A program made the position numbers and the translations under genes. From contig JAHHSM010000018.1 in the NCBI GenBank assembly GCA_020025175.1, positions 1-24,889 of the forward strand: a DNA stretch of 24,889 nucleotides, given 5' to 3'. This document shows positions 15,689-24,253 of this stretch, one piece after another. Source of the stretch: Oscillospiraceae bacterium. GTDB taxonomy: Bacteria; Bacillota; Clostridia; Oscillospirales; Oscillospiraceae. Position 1 is the stretch's first letter. The number at the start of each line of letters is the position of its first letter. The notes below the pieces were generated by a model. It had not been told where the DNA came from. It saw nothing but the letters and a program-made list of their open reading frames with translations, and did not search any database.

Positions 15689-16799
15689 CCTCGTCATCGA
15701 AATCATCCGCAGAAACATCGACTGGGCGGCCCGCTGCACGCGCAGCAATCTTGGACTGATTGCTCATCAGCTTATAAAAATCTCTGCGAATATCAGCATC
15801 CAATTTCTGTGCCACATCCGGATTATCTCTCAAATACTGCTTTGCAGCATCACGTCCCTGACCGATGCGCACTTCGCCCATTGAGAACCAGGAGCCAGAC
15901 TTCTGCAGCAAATCAAGTTTGACACCCAAATCTACCATTTCGCCCCAGCGAGAAATACCCTCGCCGTACATAATGTCGAATTCCGCTTCGCGGAACGGAG
16001 GCGATACCTTGTTCTTGACCACCTTAGCACGGGTGCGGTTACCGATGATTTCACTACCCGATTTCAGTGCTTCAATACGACGCACCTCAATACGGACAGA
16101 GGAATAGAACTTCAGCGCACGGCCACCGGTGGTAACTTCCGGATTCCCGTACATCACGCCCACTTTTTCACGCAGCTGATTGATAAAAATAACGATACAA
16201 TTTGTCTTGTTGATTGCGCCGGTCAGCTTACGGAGTGCCTGGCTCATCAAACGCGCCTGAAGACCCACATAGCTGTCGCCCATCTCGCCTTCAATTTCAG
16301 CGCGAGGCACCAATGCTGCAACTGAGTCCACGACAACAACATCAATTGCCCCGGAACGCACCAAAGCCTCTGTAATTTCCAAAGCCTGCTCACCTGTATC
16401 GGGCTGTGAAATCAACATATCATCAATATTGACACCCAATGCATGTGCATAAGTTGGGTCCAGTGCATGCTCGGCATCGACAAATGCAGCTTCACCGCCG
16501 CGCTTTTGTGTTTCTGCCACTATGTGCAGTGCCAGTGTTGTTTTACCGGAAGATTCAGGCCCATAGATTTCAATAATACGTCCCTTCGGCACACCACCAA
16601 TGCCCAGTGCCAAATCCAACGCCAGAGAACCTGTTGGAATCGCTTCTACATTTGCATGCAGGTTTTCACCCAAGCGCATAATAGAACCTTTACCATACAT
16701 CTTTTCGATCTGCTGCATAGCCGTTTCAATCGCGCGCTTCTTATCTGATGCGGGTGCCGCCTGTTCCACCGGAGCGGACGCCTTTGCTCTGCCTGCCAT
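15675..16799 (-). CDS. recA: Recombinase A
   Basis: A 374-residue ATPase that forms filaments on single-stranded DNA, drives strand exchange and triggers LexA cleavage. Walker A is GPESSGKT (80-87), Walker B is VVVVDSVAALVP, and the DNA-binding loop region GALKFYSSVRIEVRR is conserved as GRALKFYSSVRIEVRR. The C-terminal tail is strongly acidic (DDFDDEDDNQ), as in most RecA proteins. The start ATG at 16799 is chosen because AAAGGAT lies 7 bases upstream; a further upstream ATG overlaps that site. The N-terminus has a short Ala/Pro-rich extension before the usual KRAIETAMQQIEK. No LexA-type box is present in the short gap before it, so expression probably comes from the operon promoter near 18790 or an unseen internal one. 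Confidence 0.98.
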   Translation of the reverse strand: MAGRAKASAPVEQAAPASDKKRAIETAMQQIEKMYGKGSIMRLGENLHANVEAIPTGSLALDLALGIGGVPKGRIIEIYGPESSGKTTLALHIVAETQKRGGEAAFVDAEHALDPTYAHALGVNIDDMLISQPDTGEQALEITEALVRSGAIDVVVVDSVAALVPRAEIEGEMGDSYVGLQARLMSQALRKLTGAINKTNCIVIFINQLREKVGVMYGNPEVTTGGRALKFYSSVRIEVRRIEALKSGSEIIGNRTRAKVVKNKVSPPFREAEFDIMYGEGISRWGEMVDLGVKLDLLQKSGSWFSMGEVRIGQGRDAAKQYLRDNPDVAQKLDADIRRDFYKLMSNQSKIAARAAGRPVDVSADDFDDEDDNQ

Positions 16800-16867
16800 T
16801 TCAATCATCCTTTCTAACGTTTCAGCGTATTCTTTCTGCCCGCCGAAACCTGTCATATATTTAAATG

Positions 16868-17737
16868 CTAAATTTCAGTAAATAATGTACCACTGATCAC
16901 CCGGGAAATACCTTGGGTATCTTTAAATAATTCCAAATCACCAAATCCCTCGCTGCGCATCAGGCGAAGCACTGCGTCAGCTTGACCAATTCCCAGCTCA
17001 AACAACAGCTTACCTCCGGGACATAACGCCTCTTTCCACTTTTGTGTAATCGAACGGTAAAAGTCAAGCCCATCATTTCCGCCATCAAGCGCCATATGCG
17101 GTTCATAGTCTTTCACAGAAATGTCCAACCCTGCAATATCATCGCTGGGGATATATGGCGGATTTGATACGATACACTGAAATCCATCAAAATTTTGCGG
17201 TGGTGATGCCAACGCATCCACCTGTATGACGGCCGTACTGTTCTGCAAATGGTTCAGCCGCACATTCGTCCTTGCAATGCGCAGCGCTTCCTCAGACAGA
17301 TCCGCCAGTACCACACGGCAATTTGGAATTTGCGAAGCAATGGCCAGTCCAATGCATCCGCTGCCCGTGCATAGATCCAAAACACGAACAGGCTCCTTTT
17401 GCTCTTTTAAATAGGCAATCGCCTGCTCTGCCAAAATTTCAGTATCATCCCTGGGGATGAGCACATCCCGACTGATTGTCAGCGGCAAGCCGAAAAACTC
17501 CCATTCGCCGACCAGATATGCCACCGGCTCTCCCTGAAGCCGCCGCTGCAGCAATCCCTGCACCTTTTCCTCAATTTCAGGTGAGGAATACAGCCGGCTG
17601 TCACGCAGAAACTCCTCTTTGCTTTTGTTCGATGCACAGCAGACGATTTCTCGTGCTTCCAATGCAGCGCTGTCCACGCCGATCTTTTTCAGCACCCTGC
17701 GCACATCCAAATATAAATCATTATAAGTAGACGGCAT
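16868..17737 (-). CDS. prmC: Peptide chain release factor N5-glutamine methyltransferase
   Basis: A 289-residue S-adenosylmethionine-dependent enzyme that methylates the Gln of the GGQ motif of release factors RF1 and RF2. A helical N-terminal substrate-recognition domain (1-90, with GEPVAYLVGEWEF) precedes a Rossmann-fold domain: SAM motif I DLCTGSGCIGLA (121-132), acidic ADLSEEAL (145-152), and the catalytic SNPPYIP (191-197) that positions the Gln amide. The gene ends 68 bases before recA and starts 31 bases after the DUF1385 gene; DUF1385-prmC is a common clostridial pairing. In many clostridia prfA follows, but here recA takes that place. Ribosome binding site AAGGAG, 10 bases upstream. 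Confidence 0.95.
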   Translation of the reverse strand: MPSTYNDLYLDVRRVLKKIGVDSAALEAREIVCCASNKSKEEFLRDSRLYSSPEIEEKVQGLLQRRLQGEPVAYLVGEWEFFGLPLTISRDVLIPRDDTEILAEQAIAYLKEQKEPVRVLDLCTGSGCIGLAIASQIPNCRVVLADLSEEALRIARTNVRLNHLQNSTAVIQVDALASPPQNFDGFQCIVSNPPYIPSDDIAGLDISVKDYEPHMALDGGNDGLDFYRSITQKWKEALCPGGKLLFELGIGQADAVLRLMRSEGFGDLELFKDTQGISRVISGTLFTEI

Positions 17738-17768
17738 AGCACGTCTTCTCCTTTGTTCCTAATGAAAA

Positions 17769-18752
17769 TTACCAGCGGTCGCTGCCCTTTTTATCAGGCA
17801 GAACCTGCTTCAATGCCGCAATTCCGACTTCAATCATGGAATCATCCGGTTCAAACGTTGTGAAATTCTGCATCCACAATCCCGGTGCACGCAAAACACG
17901 GCTCACAAGATCCTCATGAGCACCCACATAGCGGTTAAACTCGTAGGTAATGCCCATAATAAGCGGCAGAAGCAACAAGTGCAGCACCATACGAAGCCAT
18001 ACATTGCTGATTTCCAGCGGCGTGAAAATCGCCACAGATAAAATAATGGAAATAATAATAACCACAAACAAGAAACTTGTACCGCAGCGCGGATGATGCC
18101 TGGGTTGTTTGCGCACATTTTCCACCGTCAGCTCCAAACCGTTTTCATAGCAGAAAATTGTTTTATGCTCCGCCCCATGATACTGAAATACACGCCGCAT
18201 CTCTTTTGTACGGGAACATAAATACATATATGCCAGAAAGATCATTGCTTTGAGAACGCCTTCCAAAATACCCATAGTCCACAAACTTATGCCACCGGGC
18301 ATGAATCTATTCACAATGCCTACAATAAAACTGGGCAGAAAGATAAACAGCACCAGCGCCATACCGACACCCATCAGCACCGAAAATGTAAGCATAATTG
18401 TCATCAATTTTTCACTTGATACATGTTCACTCAGCCATTTTTCGATTCTGCCCGGCTCATATCCTTCCTCTTCTTCCATCCCAGAAACTTCCGCCGAATA
18501 CATCAATGCTTTCATACCATTATACAGCGACATCACAAAAGTATAAATACCGCGAAAAAACGGCGTTTTCCAAAATGCAGGTCGTCCGGCATTTTCATGG
18601 AGCGTGATATCAAGCTCCCCATCAGGCTTACGTACTACAATCGCCCGCTTTTCTGGCCCCTGCATCATGATGCCTTCAATCAGTGCTTGTCCGCCGCAGG
18701 TCGTTTTATAAGGTGTATCACAGCACCCCAGACTTTGCTTTTCTTCTGCCAT
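17769..18752 (-). CDS. DUF1385 (YqhQ-like) membrane protein
   Basis: A 327-residue membrane protein of the DUF1385/YqhQ family, whose biochemical role is not established. Characteristic motifs are present: GGQALIEGIMMQGP (20-33), YHGAEHKTI (191-199) and HPRCGTSFL (220-228). Hydrophobic helices lie near 117-147, 158-178, 226-245 and 253-272. The conserved His and Cys residues suggest a metal or substrate site at the membrane face. It is the first gene of the operon leading to prmC and recA, with AAGGAG before the start and a good promoter 30-55 bases upstream. Confidence 0.93.
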   Translation of the reverse strand: MAEEKQSLGCCDTPYKTTCGGQALIEGIMMQGPEKRAIVVRKPDGELDITLHENAGRPAFWKTPFFRGIYTFVMSLYNGMKALMYSAEVSGMEEEEGYEPGRIEKWLSEHVSSEKLMTIMLTFSVLMGVGMALVLFIFLPSFIVGIVNRFMPGGISLWTMGILEGVLKAMIFLAYMYLCSRTKEMRRVFQYHGAEHKTIFCYENGLELTVENVRKQPRHHPRCGTSFLFVVIIISIILSVAIFTPLEISNVWLRMVLHLLLLPLIMGITYEFNRYVGAHEDLVSRVLRAPGLWMQNFTTFEPDDSMIEVGIAALKQVLPDKKGSDRW

Positions 18753-18778
18753 TGATAATCTCCTTTGATATAGTTGTC

Positions 18779-18807
18779 AGTATACTATTTTTCAACATCT
18801 TTTGCAA
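18779..18807 (-). promoter_or_regulatory. Promoter of the DUF1385-prmC-recA-recX-nitroreductase-rimO-pgsA operon
   Basis: On the minus strand TTGCAA (18807-18802), a 17-base spacer and TATACT (18784-18779), about 26 bases before the DUF1385 start. The next terminator in this direction is at 12593-12564. A LexA-box-like sequence (AGAACAGAAGTTTG) lies just upstream of the -35. Confidence 0.72.
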
Positions 18808-18839
18808 CCGAGTTTTCAAACTTCTGTTCTAATTTCATT

Positions 18840-20276
18840 TTATGCCACTGACTGTCGCAAGGGTAAATATAATTTAGCAATACACCCTCCGCCCTCTGCG
18901 TTTCCAATATCGAATCGCCCGCCATGGCGTGTCACGATTTCATCGACTACCGCCAAGCCAATGCCGCTGCCACGCGCTTTAGAGCTTCCTTTATAAAATT
19001 TCTGCTTGATATAAGGAAGCTCTTCCTCCGGGATACCAGTGCCATAATCACGAATCGTCAGCAAAACCATTTCTGTTCCCACAGCAATAGACGCATCAAT
19101 GCGCCCACCACTGCCGCCATGTTTAGAGGCATTATCCAGCAAATTACAGAACACCTGCTTTAAGCGCTCCGGGTCACCGTCAATAATCGGAAATTCCTCC
19201 AATCCTCCATCATCATAGCAGACCTCAATTCCATCTTGCTTGAATAACTCTTTATAAGTAAATACTGCGTCTTCAAATTCAGCCTGAATATCCACAGGTT
19301 CTAATTCCAACGTAAAGCGGCCATCCTGCATACGGGAAAACTGCAGCAATTCCTCCACCATATTAGTCAATCGACGAGACTCTTTCAAAATGATTCCCAC
19401 ACCACGCCGTAGCTGAACCGTATCATTGCTGGTATCACCCAGCAATGTTTCACCCCAACCATTGATTGCTGTCAACGGAGTACGCAGCTCGTGAGATACA
19501 GAAGATATAAATTCTCTCTGCATTTTTTCATTTTGACTAATTTTTGTCGACATTTCATTGATACTATCTACCAATGCACCGATTTCCTCACGATAATCAT
19601 TCTGAATCTGCAGTCCATAACTGCCGGAAGAAATATGCTGAACCGCCTCAGTCACTTCTGCAACAGGCTCTACGATATTACGAATAAATACCATATTTGA
19701 GAAAAACACCATGACCAAAATCGCAAATCCAACACCGCAAATCAAACCGCAGCTTGTCCAAATCTGGCGGTCCACTAGCTTTGCTGATGTGACATAGCGC
19801 ATCACACCAACAGGCTCACCGTCATAGATCAGCGGACAAGATACTGCAATAATTTTTTCCGAGGTATGTGGATCTTCTCCCACAAAAGGACTCGCTCTTC
19901 CAGACTTTAATGCCGTTTCAATATCGCATGTTCCCGGGGACAATCCGGCTGTAAAATTATAGGATGAGATTTCGATTTTTCCCTCATTATTCAGAAATTG
20001 TAATTCAACTTTATCCTTTTCAGAAAAGTTTTGAGTATAGTTGTATGCCAAAGCATAATAGTCCTCATGGTTTGAGATCACAGAACGTGTCATAAACCCA
20101 ACGGCTGCTTTAGCCTGCGTTTCTAATGTACTTTGAACGCTATTATAATAGTACGTAACAACACTCGCCACAAACAGTCCGCATACTACCAGCATGATCA
20201 CTAGAATAATACTCATACTGTGCGTCATCCATCTTCGGCGCAGTCCGTGTACTTGGGTCTCCATTTTAATTTTCAC
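18840..20276 (-). CDS. Sensor histidine kinase
   Basis: A 478-residue transmembrane kinase. TM1 (about 20-44) and TM2 (about 174-198) flank an extracytoplasmic sensor region of about 130 residues with no clear named fold, then HAMP (about 199-250), the dimerisation/phosphoacceptor helix with His262 in SVSHELRTPLTAI, and an ATP-binding domain with N box NLLDNASKH (378-386), G1 DYGTGIP (410-416) and G2 GSGIGLAVV (436-444). The start is GTG at 20276, 9 bases after AAAGGAGG; an upstream in-frame TTG would place that site inside the gene. It sits 45 bases after the response regulator gene and is the last gene of the three-gene unit. The signal is unknown. Confidence 0.94.
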   Translation of the reverse strand: MKIKMETQVHGLRRRWMTHSMSIILVIMLVVCGLFVASVVTYYYNSVQSTLETQAKAAVGFMTRSVISNHEDYYALAYNYTQNFSEKDKVELQFLNNEGKIEISSYNFTAGLSPGTCDIETALKSGRASPFVGEDPHTSEKIIAVSCPLIYDGEPVGVMRYVTSAKLVDRQIWTSCGLICGVGFAILVMVFFSNMVFIRNIVEPVAEVTEAVQHISSGSYGLQIQNDYREEIGALVDSINEMSTKISQNEKMQREFISSVSHELRTPLTAINGWGETLLGDTSNDTVQLRRGVGIILKESRRLTNMVEELLQFSRMQDGRFTLELEPVDIQAEFEDAVFTYKELFKQDGIEVCYDDGGLEEFPIIDGDPERLKQVFCNLLDNASKHGGSGGRIDASIAVGTEMVLLTIRDYGTGIPEEELPYIKQKFYKGSSKARGSGIGLAVVDEIVTRHGGRFDIGNAEGGGCIAKLYLPLRQSVA

Positions 20277-20321
20277 GTTTTGGCGCCTCCTTTTCAGCAC
20301 CCACAATTCCCATCATCTATT

Positions 20322-21011
20322 TTAAAAGCCCCACTTGTAGCCATAACCCCAAACAGTTGTGATATACGTAGGATTCTGTGGATTATCTTCGATTTTCAAA
20401 CGTAAACGCCGAATGTTCACATCCACAATTTTTACTTCTCCAAAATAGTCATGTCCCCAAACCATGTCCAGAATTTCTTCGCGAGACAATGCCTTGCCGG
20501 GGTTCTCCATAAACATCTTCATAATAGTATATTCCACTTGTGTCAGCTTCACACGCTGTCCGTTCTTCTCCAGAGTGCGGTTTCTAGTATTCAGCAGGAA
20601 CGGCTCTTTACGAATTTCACCTTCCGTAATTCCTTCCATATCACCGCCGGCACGACGAAACAACGCATCCACACGCGCGGTCAGTTCAGCCGGTGAAAAT
20701 GGTTTTGTGACATAGTCATCTGCGCCGGTCATCAAACCAGTCACCTTATCCATTTCCTGCGCACGCGCGGTCAGCATAATGATGCCAATTTTTGTATTCG
20801 TCGCACGGATACGACGGCATACTTCAAATCCATCGATGCCCGGAAGCATCACATCCAGTAATGCAACTTTTACATCCGGATTTTCTGCCAATCGCTCCAA
20901 TGCAATTTCACCTGTTTCCGCCTCGATGACATCATAACCGGCACGCTTCAAATTGATTACCACAAAACTACGAATGCTGGACTCGTCCTCCAACACCAAT
21001 ACCTTTTTCAT
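20322..21011 (-). CDS. OmpR/PhoB-family response regulator
   Basis: A 229-residue transcription factor. The receiver domain (1-115) has the acidic pair Glu8-Asp9, phosphoacceptor Asp53 (ALLDVMLPG), Thr81 and Lys103 (VTKPF). The C-terminal winged-helix domain (about 130-228) carries LTQVEYTIMKMFMENPGK and VDVNIRRLRLKIE, with the closing VWGYGYKW typical of the OmpR class. It is phosphorylated by the adjacent kinase by inference from gene order. It lies 41 bases after the lipoprotein gene, with AAGGAGT before its start. Target genes are not visible; autoregulation of this operon is plausible. Confidence 0.96.
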   Translation of the reverse strand: MKKVLVLEDESSIRSFVVINLKRAGYDVIEAETGEIALERLAENPDVKVALLDVMLPGIDGFEVCRRIRATNTKIGIIMLTARAQEMDKVTGLMTGADDYVTKPFSPAELTARVDALFRRAGGDMEGITEGEIRKEPFLLNTRNRTLEKNGQRVKLTQVEYTIMKMFMENPGKALSREEILDMVWGHDYFGEVKIVDVNIRRLRLKIEDNPQNPTYITTVWGYGYKWGF

Positions 21012-21052
21012 GCTCTAAATACTCCTTCCGTTCCAACCGCTTCTCTCTTAAC

Positions 21053-22444
21053 TTACATCCCATTTGACCCACCGATTATATGAAACCCCGCTTCAAGCGC
21101 TTCTCTCGTCATAGTCCCTGTCCAATACTGACTATCTTCCGCAAATTCAGCAGCATAAATCGTTGCTGCCTCACGCAAAAGTACAAAACGCTTTCCTTTG
21201 CTTGCTTTATATTCTCTGCTGTCCCCTGTTTCCGTATAGATCGTTAGGATATTCAGCGGTTCATCCGTTTCTTTGCGATAAATACCAAAAGTAATCGCAC
21301 GTTCACCGGGCGTACTGCTGATATCTGTGATTGAAATTAAATCCTTCCAGCTTTCCGGAAGCACGAGATACCATCCATCCGTTAAATTATGGTACGTATT
21401 TTCCACAACCTGTGCCTTTCCGGTTTCAGAAAAAGCTGTCCAACTAATTCCCCAGTTGGAAAAATCTTTTGGATTCTTTTTTTTCAATTCATAAGAAATC
21501 GGCAGTTCTAACACACCGTCACTATTAATATCGCGCGCGTCAATTTTCGATTCTCGGTAAATCAAATTACTGATTCCTGTCTGTTCATTCATCGTGCAGT
21601 TTTTGAATCCATCTTCACTCAGCACCAAAATATCAGTTACCAAAGTTTGCTCATCAATAACGCCTGTTACAAATAATCCGGTGGCACCGCCCTGTAATCC
21701 GCCTTGATATACTTCACGCAGCATGGCAGGAGGAACTGATAAACGCACCGTATACTTTTTATCAAGCGCACCCATATTCCACTGATAAACCGCCGCGTCA
21801 CAATTTCCGTTTGAATTTCCTGCAATCACAATCAGTTCCGGCACCCCATTATAGTCCAAATCCATTACATTGTATTGATTATAATTGGTTTCCAATATCT
21901 TCTGGCACGCATACCGCTCCATATTATATACAGACACAACACGCGTTAATGCCAGTTCTGTTGTATTGGCCGGCAGGATCACATTCGCATCCTGTACACC
22001 CATCATACGCCAACCAACAATGATTTCCAGATTGCCGTCATTGTTCATATCGCAGTATTCCACATAACTGATGGATGACGCACTTTCCTCAATCATTGCA
22101 ACAGGATGGTATCCGCCGCTCAAATTTTGGAATACGCAGATCTTTTGAGGCTTGGCATCCGTTGCCTTGCGCAAAAATACCACAGCTTCATCTATATGAT
22201 CACTGTCCAAATCCACCATCTGAACCAACTGAACATTTTCTCCACCTGTCGGCGCTGCATATTCATACCCGTTGTTCATCAAGGCTTCTATTTGCCTCTC
22301 TAAATCAACGTATTCCTCCGGCAATTTGGGCAAACTGAACAGCTCATCCGGAGATGATACAATCATGCAGCCAGACAGTGCACACACGAGAGCTGCTGCG
22401 ATTGCACCCACATATACCTTTTTAAAAATATTACGCAGTCCCAC
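21053..22444 (-). CDS. Lipoprotein with four Asp-rich (VCBS/EF-like) repeats, probable sensor accessory protein
   Basis: A 463-residue secreted lipoprotein. The signal peptide (about 1-25) ends in a lipobox LSGC with lipidated Cys26, so the protein is anchored on the outer face of the membrane. Four acidic loops of VCBS/FG-GAP or dockerin-like type recur: DLDSDHIDEAV (from 78), DMNNDGNLEIIVG (from 132), DLDYNGVPELIVI (from 195) and DINSDGVLELPI (from 305), each probably binding Ca2+ within a beta-propeller-like fold. The start is GTG at 22444 after GGGAGG. It heads a unit with the response regulator and kinase, so it may bring a surface signal to the kinase; no direct evidence exists for this. 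The middle and end of the protein have no other recognisable domain. Confidence 0.85.
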   Translation of the reverse strand: MGLRNIFKKVYVGAIAAALVCALSGCMIVSSPDELFSLPKLPEEYVDLERQIEALMNNGYEYAAPTGGENVQLVQMVDLDSDHIDEAVVFLRKATDAKPQKICVFQNLSGGYHPVAMIEESASSISYVEYCDMNNDGNLEIIVGWRMMGVQDANVILPANTTELALTRVVSVYNMERYACQKILETNYNQYNVMDLDYNGVPELIVIAGNSNGNCDAAVYQWNMGALDKKYTVRLSVPPAMLREVYQGGLQGGATGLFVTGVIDEQTLVTDILVLSEDGFKNCTMNEQTGISNLIYRESKIDARDINSDGVLELPISYELKKKNPKDFSNWGISWTAFSETGKAQVVENTYHNLTDGWYLVLPESWKDLISITDISSTPGERAITFGIYRKETDEPLNILTIYTETGDSREYKASKGKRFVLLREAATIYAAEFAEDSQYWTGTMTREALEAGFHIIGGSNGM

Positions 22445-22516
22445 TGTCTTTTCCTCCCGATTTCATTTTAAAGCATCCACCTTAATTCACGATAGCATAT
22501 ACCATTCTAAATTATC

Positions 22517-22545
22517 ATTTTATCATAAGCTGTTCAGAATGTGTA
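22517..22545 (-). promoter_or_regulatory. Possible promoter of the lipoprotein-RR-HK operon
   Basis: On the minus strand TACACA (22545-22540), a 17-base spacer and TAAAAT (22522-22517), about 72 bases upstream of the GTG start. The -35 matches 4 of 6 bases, so this is tentative. Confidence 0.45.
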
Positions 22546-22683
22546 GTTCTTTTTGAGCAGATTATACAGTTCTTTTCTGTGTCCCCTCCTTCTCTTCCAA
22601 ATTACCATTTTTTATGGATCCATTTCTAAACCTTTTAAAATTTGGTGTATTTACAAATTTTTTAAATTTTTTCAAAAAATCTA

Positions 22684-22712
22684 TTGCTTTCTTAATCAAT
22701 ATGCGCTATAAT
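22684..22712 (+). promoter_or_regulatory. Promoter of the tRNA-Leu gene
   Basis: TTGCTT (22684-22689), a 17-base spacer and a perfect TATAAT (22707-22712), 20 bases before the mature tRNA. Confidence 0.75.
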
Positions 22713-22731
22713 AACAACGCTTTCCAGCTCT

Positions 22732-22817
22732 GCCGGTGTGGTGGAATGGCAGACGCGACGGACTCAAAATCCGTTGTTGGCAACAACGTGTGGGTTCAAG
22801 TCCCACCACCGGCACCA
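22732..22817 (+). tRNA. tRNA-Leu (anticodon CAA)
   Basis: The acceptor stem GCCGGTG pairs with CACCGGC (22732-22738 with 22807-22813), followed by discriminator A and an encoded CCA (22815-22817). The anticodon stem ACGGA/TCCGT encloses the loop CTCAAAA, giving anticodon CAA for UUG codons. A long variable arm (TGTTGGCAACAACG) is expected of tRNA-Leu, and the T arm GTGGG-TTCAAGT-CCCAC is standard. It is a single gene with its own promoter and terminator. Confidence 0.96.
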
Positions 22818-22826
22818 AAGCAATAT

Positions 22827-22875
22827 AATCCGAACTTATTTCCAACAAAGGAGATGGGTTCGGATTATTTATTTA
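22827..22875 (+). terminator. Terminator of tRNA-Leu
   Basis: AATCCGAAC (22827-22835) pairs with GTTCGGATT (22858-22866) and is followed by ATTTATTTA, ten bases after the CCA. Confidence 0.75.
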
Positions 22876-23220
22876 GGAATCTGAAACGAGTTGTCTCTGA
22901 GTATACATAATACATAACGACTGACGGCTCATTTGTGGTGAATGACGTACGGTGAAAAGGCGGTGGTTGATTAATATAATCATTGAAGATACAATAACTT
23001 CTTGGTGGACTCACAACGCAGAGTAAAAACGAAAAACTGCAATAAAAAGCTGCTGGAAGTCTCCTTTTCTGGAGGTTTCAGCAGCTTTTCAAGCAAGACA
23101 TTTTGTAAATTGTTATACCTGTAGATTGATATGTATCCCTATGCAGTGTTCTGTATGCTGAGTATATCTGTTAGAATAATTGGAATAGTTCTAACACTCA
23201 GGTAAACGAGTCATCGTGTT
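22876..23220. other. Gene-poor stretch between tRNA-Leu and the DUF1835 gene
   Basis: No open frame with a convincing start is seen. From about 22911 to 23040 the sequence has no structure I can name. The terminator at 23045-23089 and an 8-bp hairpin TGTTAGAA/TTCTAACA (23169-23176 with 23189-23196) are the only clear elements. Confidence 0.6.
23045..23089 (-). terminator. Intrinsic terminator, probably for the DUF1835 gene
   Basis: AAAAGCTGCTG (23045-23055) pairs with CAGCAGCTTTT (23079-23089), with an inner CTCC/GGAG extension, followed on the minus strand by TTTTTATTG. It lies about 130 bases beyond the gene's stop; it could also act on the plus strand. Confidence 0.7.
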
Positions 23221-24171
23221 TTACAGTTCTTTTCTTAGCATTCTTCTGTAAAGCGTATCCCCTGGATCTGGCTGTGTAATCGGTACAAGAATGCCATTTT
23301 CGATCATCTTCTCAATACGCAACGCAATCCAAGTATCTCCGATTCCAAGCTGATACTTGCCGAGGATATTGCCAATTAAAAATGCCTCGTGAAATTCAGT
23401 ATCCATCTTGTCGATTTCTTTTCTGATGAAGGAATCATAGAAATCTTCCGGAACACTTTGCAAAGTCCCATTGATGACTGCTCTGATCGGAGAGTTTTCT
23501 GCCTGCAGTTCACTCCATTTTAAGGTTGCAGCACATATAAATGCCGGGGTCACTTCTTTTTCCAGCGGCAGAAATTTATAAAACTCCTCTGGGCTTACTT
23601 CACCCCATCCCATATAATTTACAATGGTATTTTCCGATTCCACACGGTTTGGGAGTTTGATTGCACACATATGGGGGAGCTTTTCCATTCTTTTCTGCAG
23701 TTCAGAAAGAAACCAGCACGCACCGCAGTATTCATAAGGCTGCTCGCTGTACCAGATCCGAATAGTTTCTCCCATACTGCTGCGATGAATCAGTTTATCC
23801 AGCGATTCTTTTGCCTCTTTGAGATCAGCCAGACAATAAGTGTATTCTTCAGGAAACAAAGAATAGACATTTGAAAGGTAATTGGTTCTATTTTCGGATA
23901 GGCAATCTCCGGAAATATCTCCGGTACTGAGACCATTTGCAAAGCAGAAGACATCTCGGCTGTTTCCGCCTAATGAAACTGCTTCATTCTGCCGCTTTTT
24001 CATTTTTTCTTCGGCTTTTTGTTGTTCTTTCACCATCTCTTTGTTATGTGGATAACTGCCGTCATCGGTCAAATAACAGACACCTACGGCACTTCCAATA
24101 CAACCATCTGCACAATGCTGTGCTACTTTTAGAGATCCTTCTGCGCTTTTACTAAATACTACCTCTAACAT
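23221..24171 (-). CDS. DUF1835/DUF3658 domain protein
   Basis: A 316-residue soluble protein. The N-terminal half resembles DUF1835: MLEVVFSKSAEGSLKVAQ at the start, FCFANGLSTGDISGD near 75-90, and RIWYSEQPYEYCGACWFLSEL near 138-158. The C-terminal part (about 195-316), with ICAATLKWSEL, EDFYDSFIRKEI, FLIGNILGKYQLGIGDTWIALRI and a basic end, fits DUF3658. No activity is established for these domains. ATG at 24171 is chosen because homologues begin with this sequence; the ribosome binding site is weak (AAAGTG), and in-frame starts at 24201 and 24219 have none better. It has its own promoter and is next to a mobile-element remnant, so it may be accessory DNA. Confidence 0.82.
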   Translation of the reverse strand: MLEVVFSKSAEGSLKVAQHCADGCIGSAVGVCYLTDDGSYPHNKEMVKEQQKAEEKMKKRQNEAVSLGGNSRDVFCFANGLSTGDISGDCLSENRTNYLSNVYSLFPEEYTYCLADLKEAKESLDKLIHRSSMGETIRIWYSEQPYEYCGACWFLSELQKRMEKLPHMCAIKLPNRVESENTIVNYMGWGEVSPEEFYKFLPLEKEVTPAFICAATLKWSELQAENSPIRAVINGTLQSVPEDFYDSFIRKEIDKMDTEFHEAFLIGNILGKYQLGIGDTWIALRIEKMIENGILVPITQPDPGDTLYRRMLRKEL

Positions 24172-24253
24172 TTTTTCACACTTTCTAAAACTGAAATTCA
24201 TTATGCTCAACATTTTCAAGTGTTAGAATGACTTTGATTTAGCTGACACTCAC

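Noticed and set aside
22614..22910. Plus-strand open frame of 98 codons running across the tRNA-Leu gene
   Set aside because: The GGMADATDSKSVV-type stretch is the translation of the tRNA itself, and the frame has no ribosome binding site.
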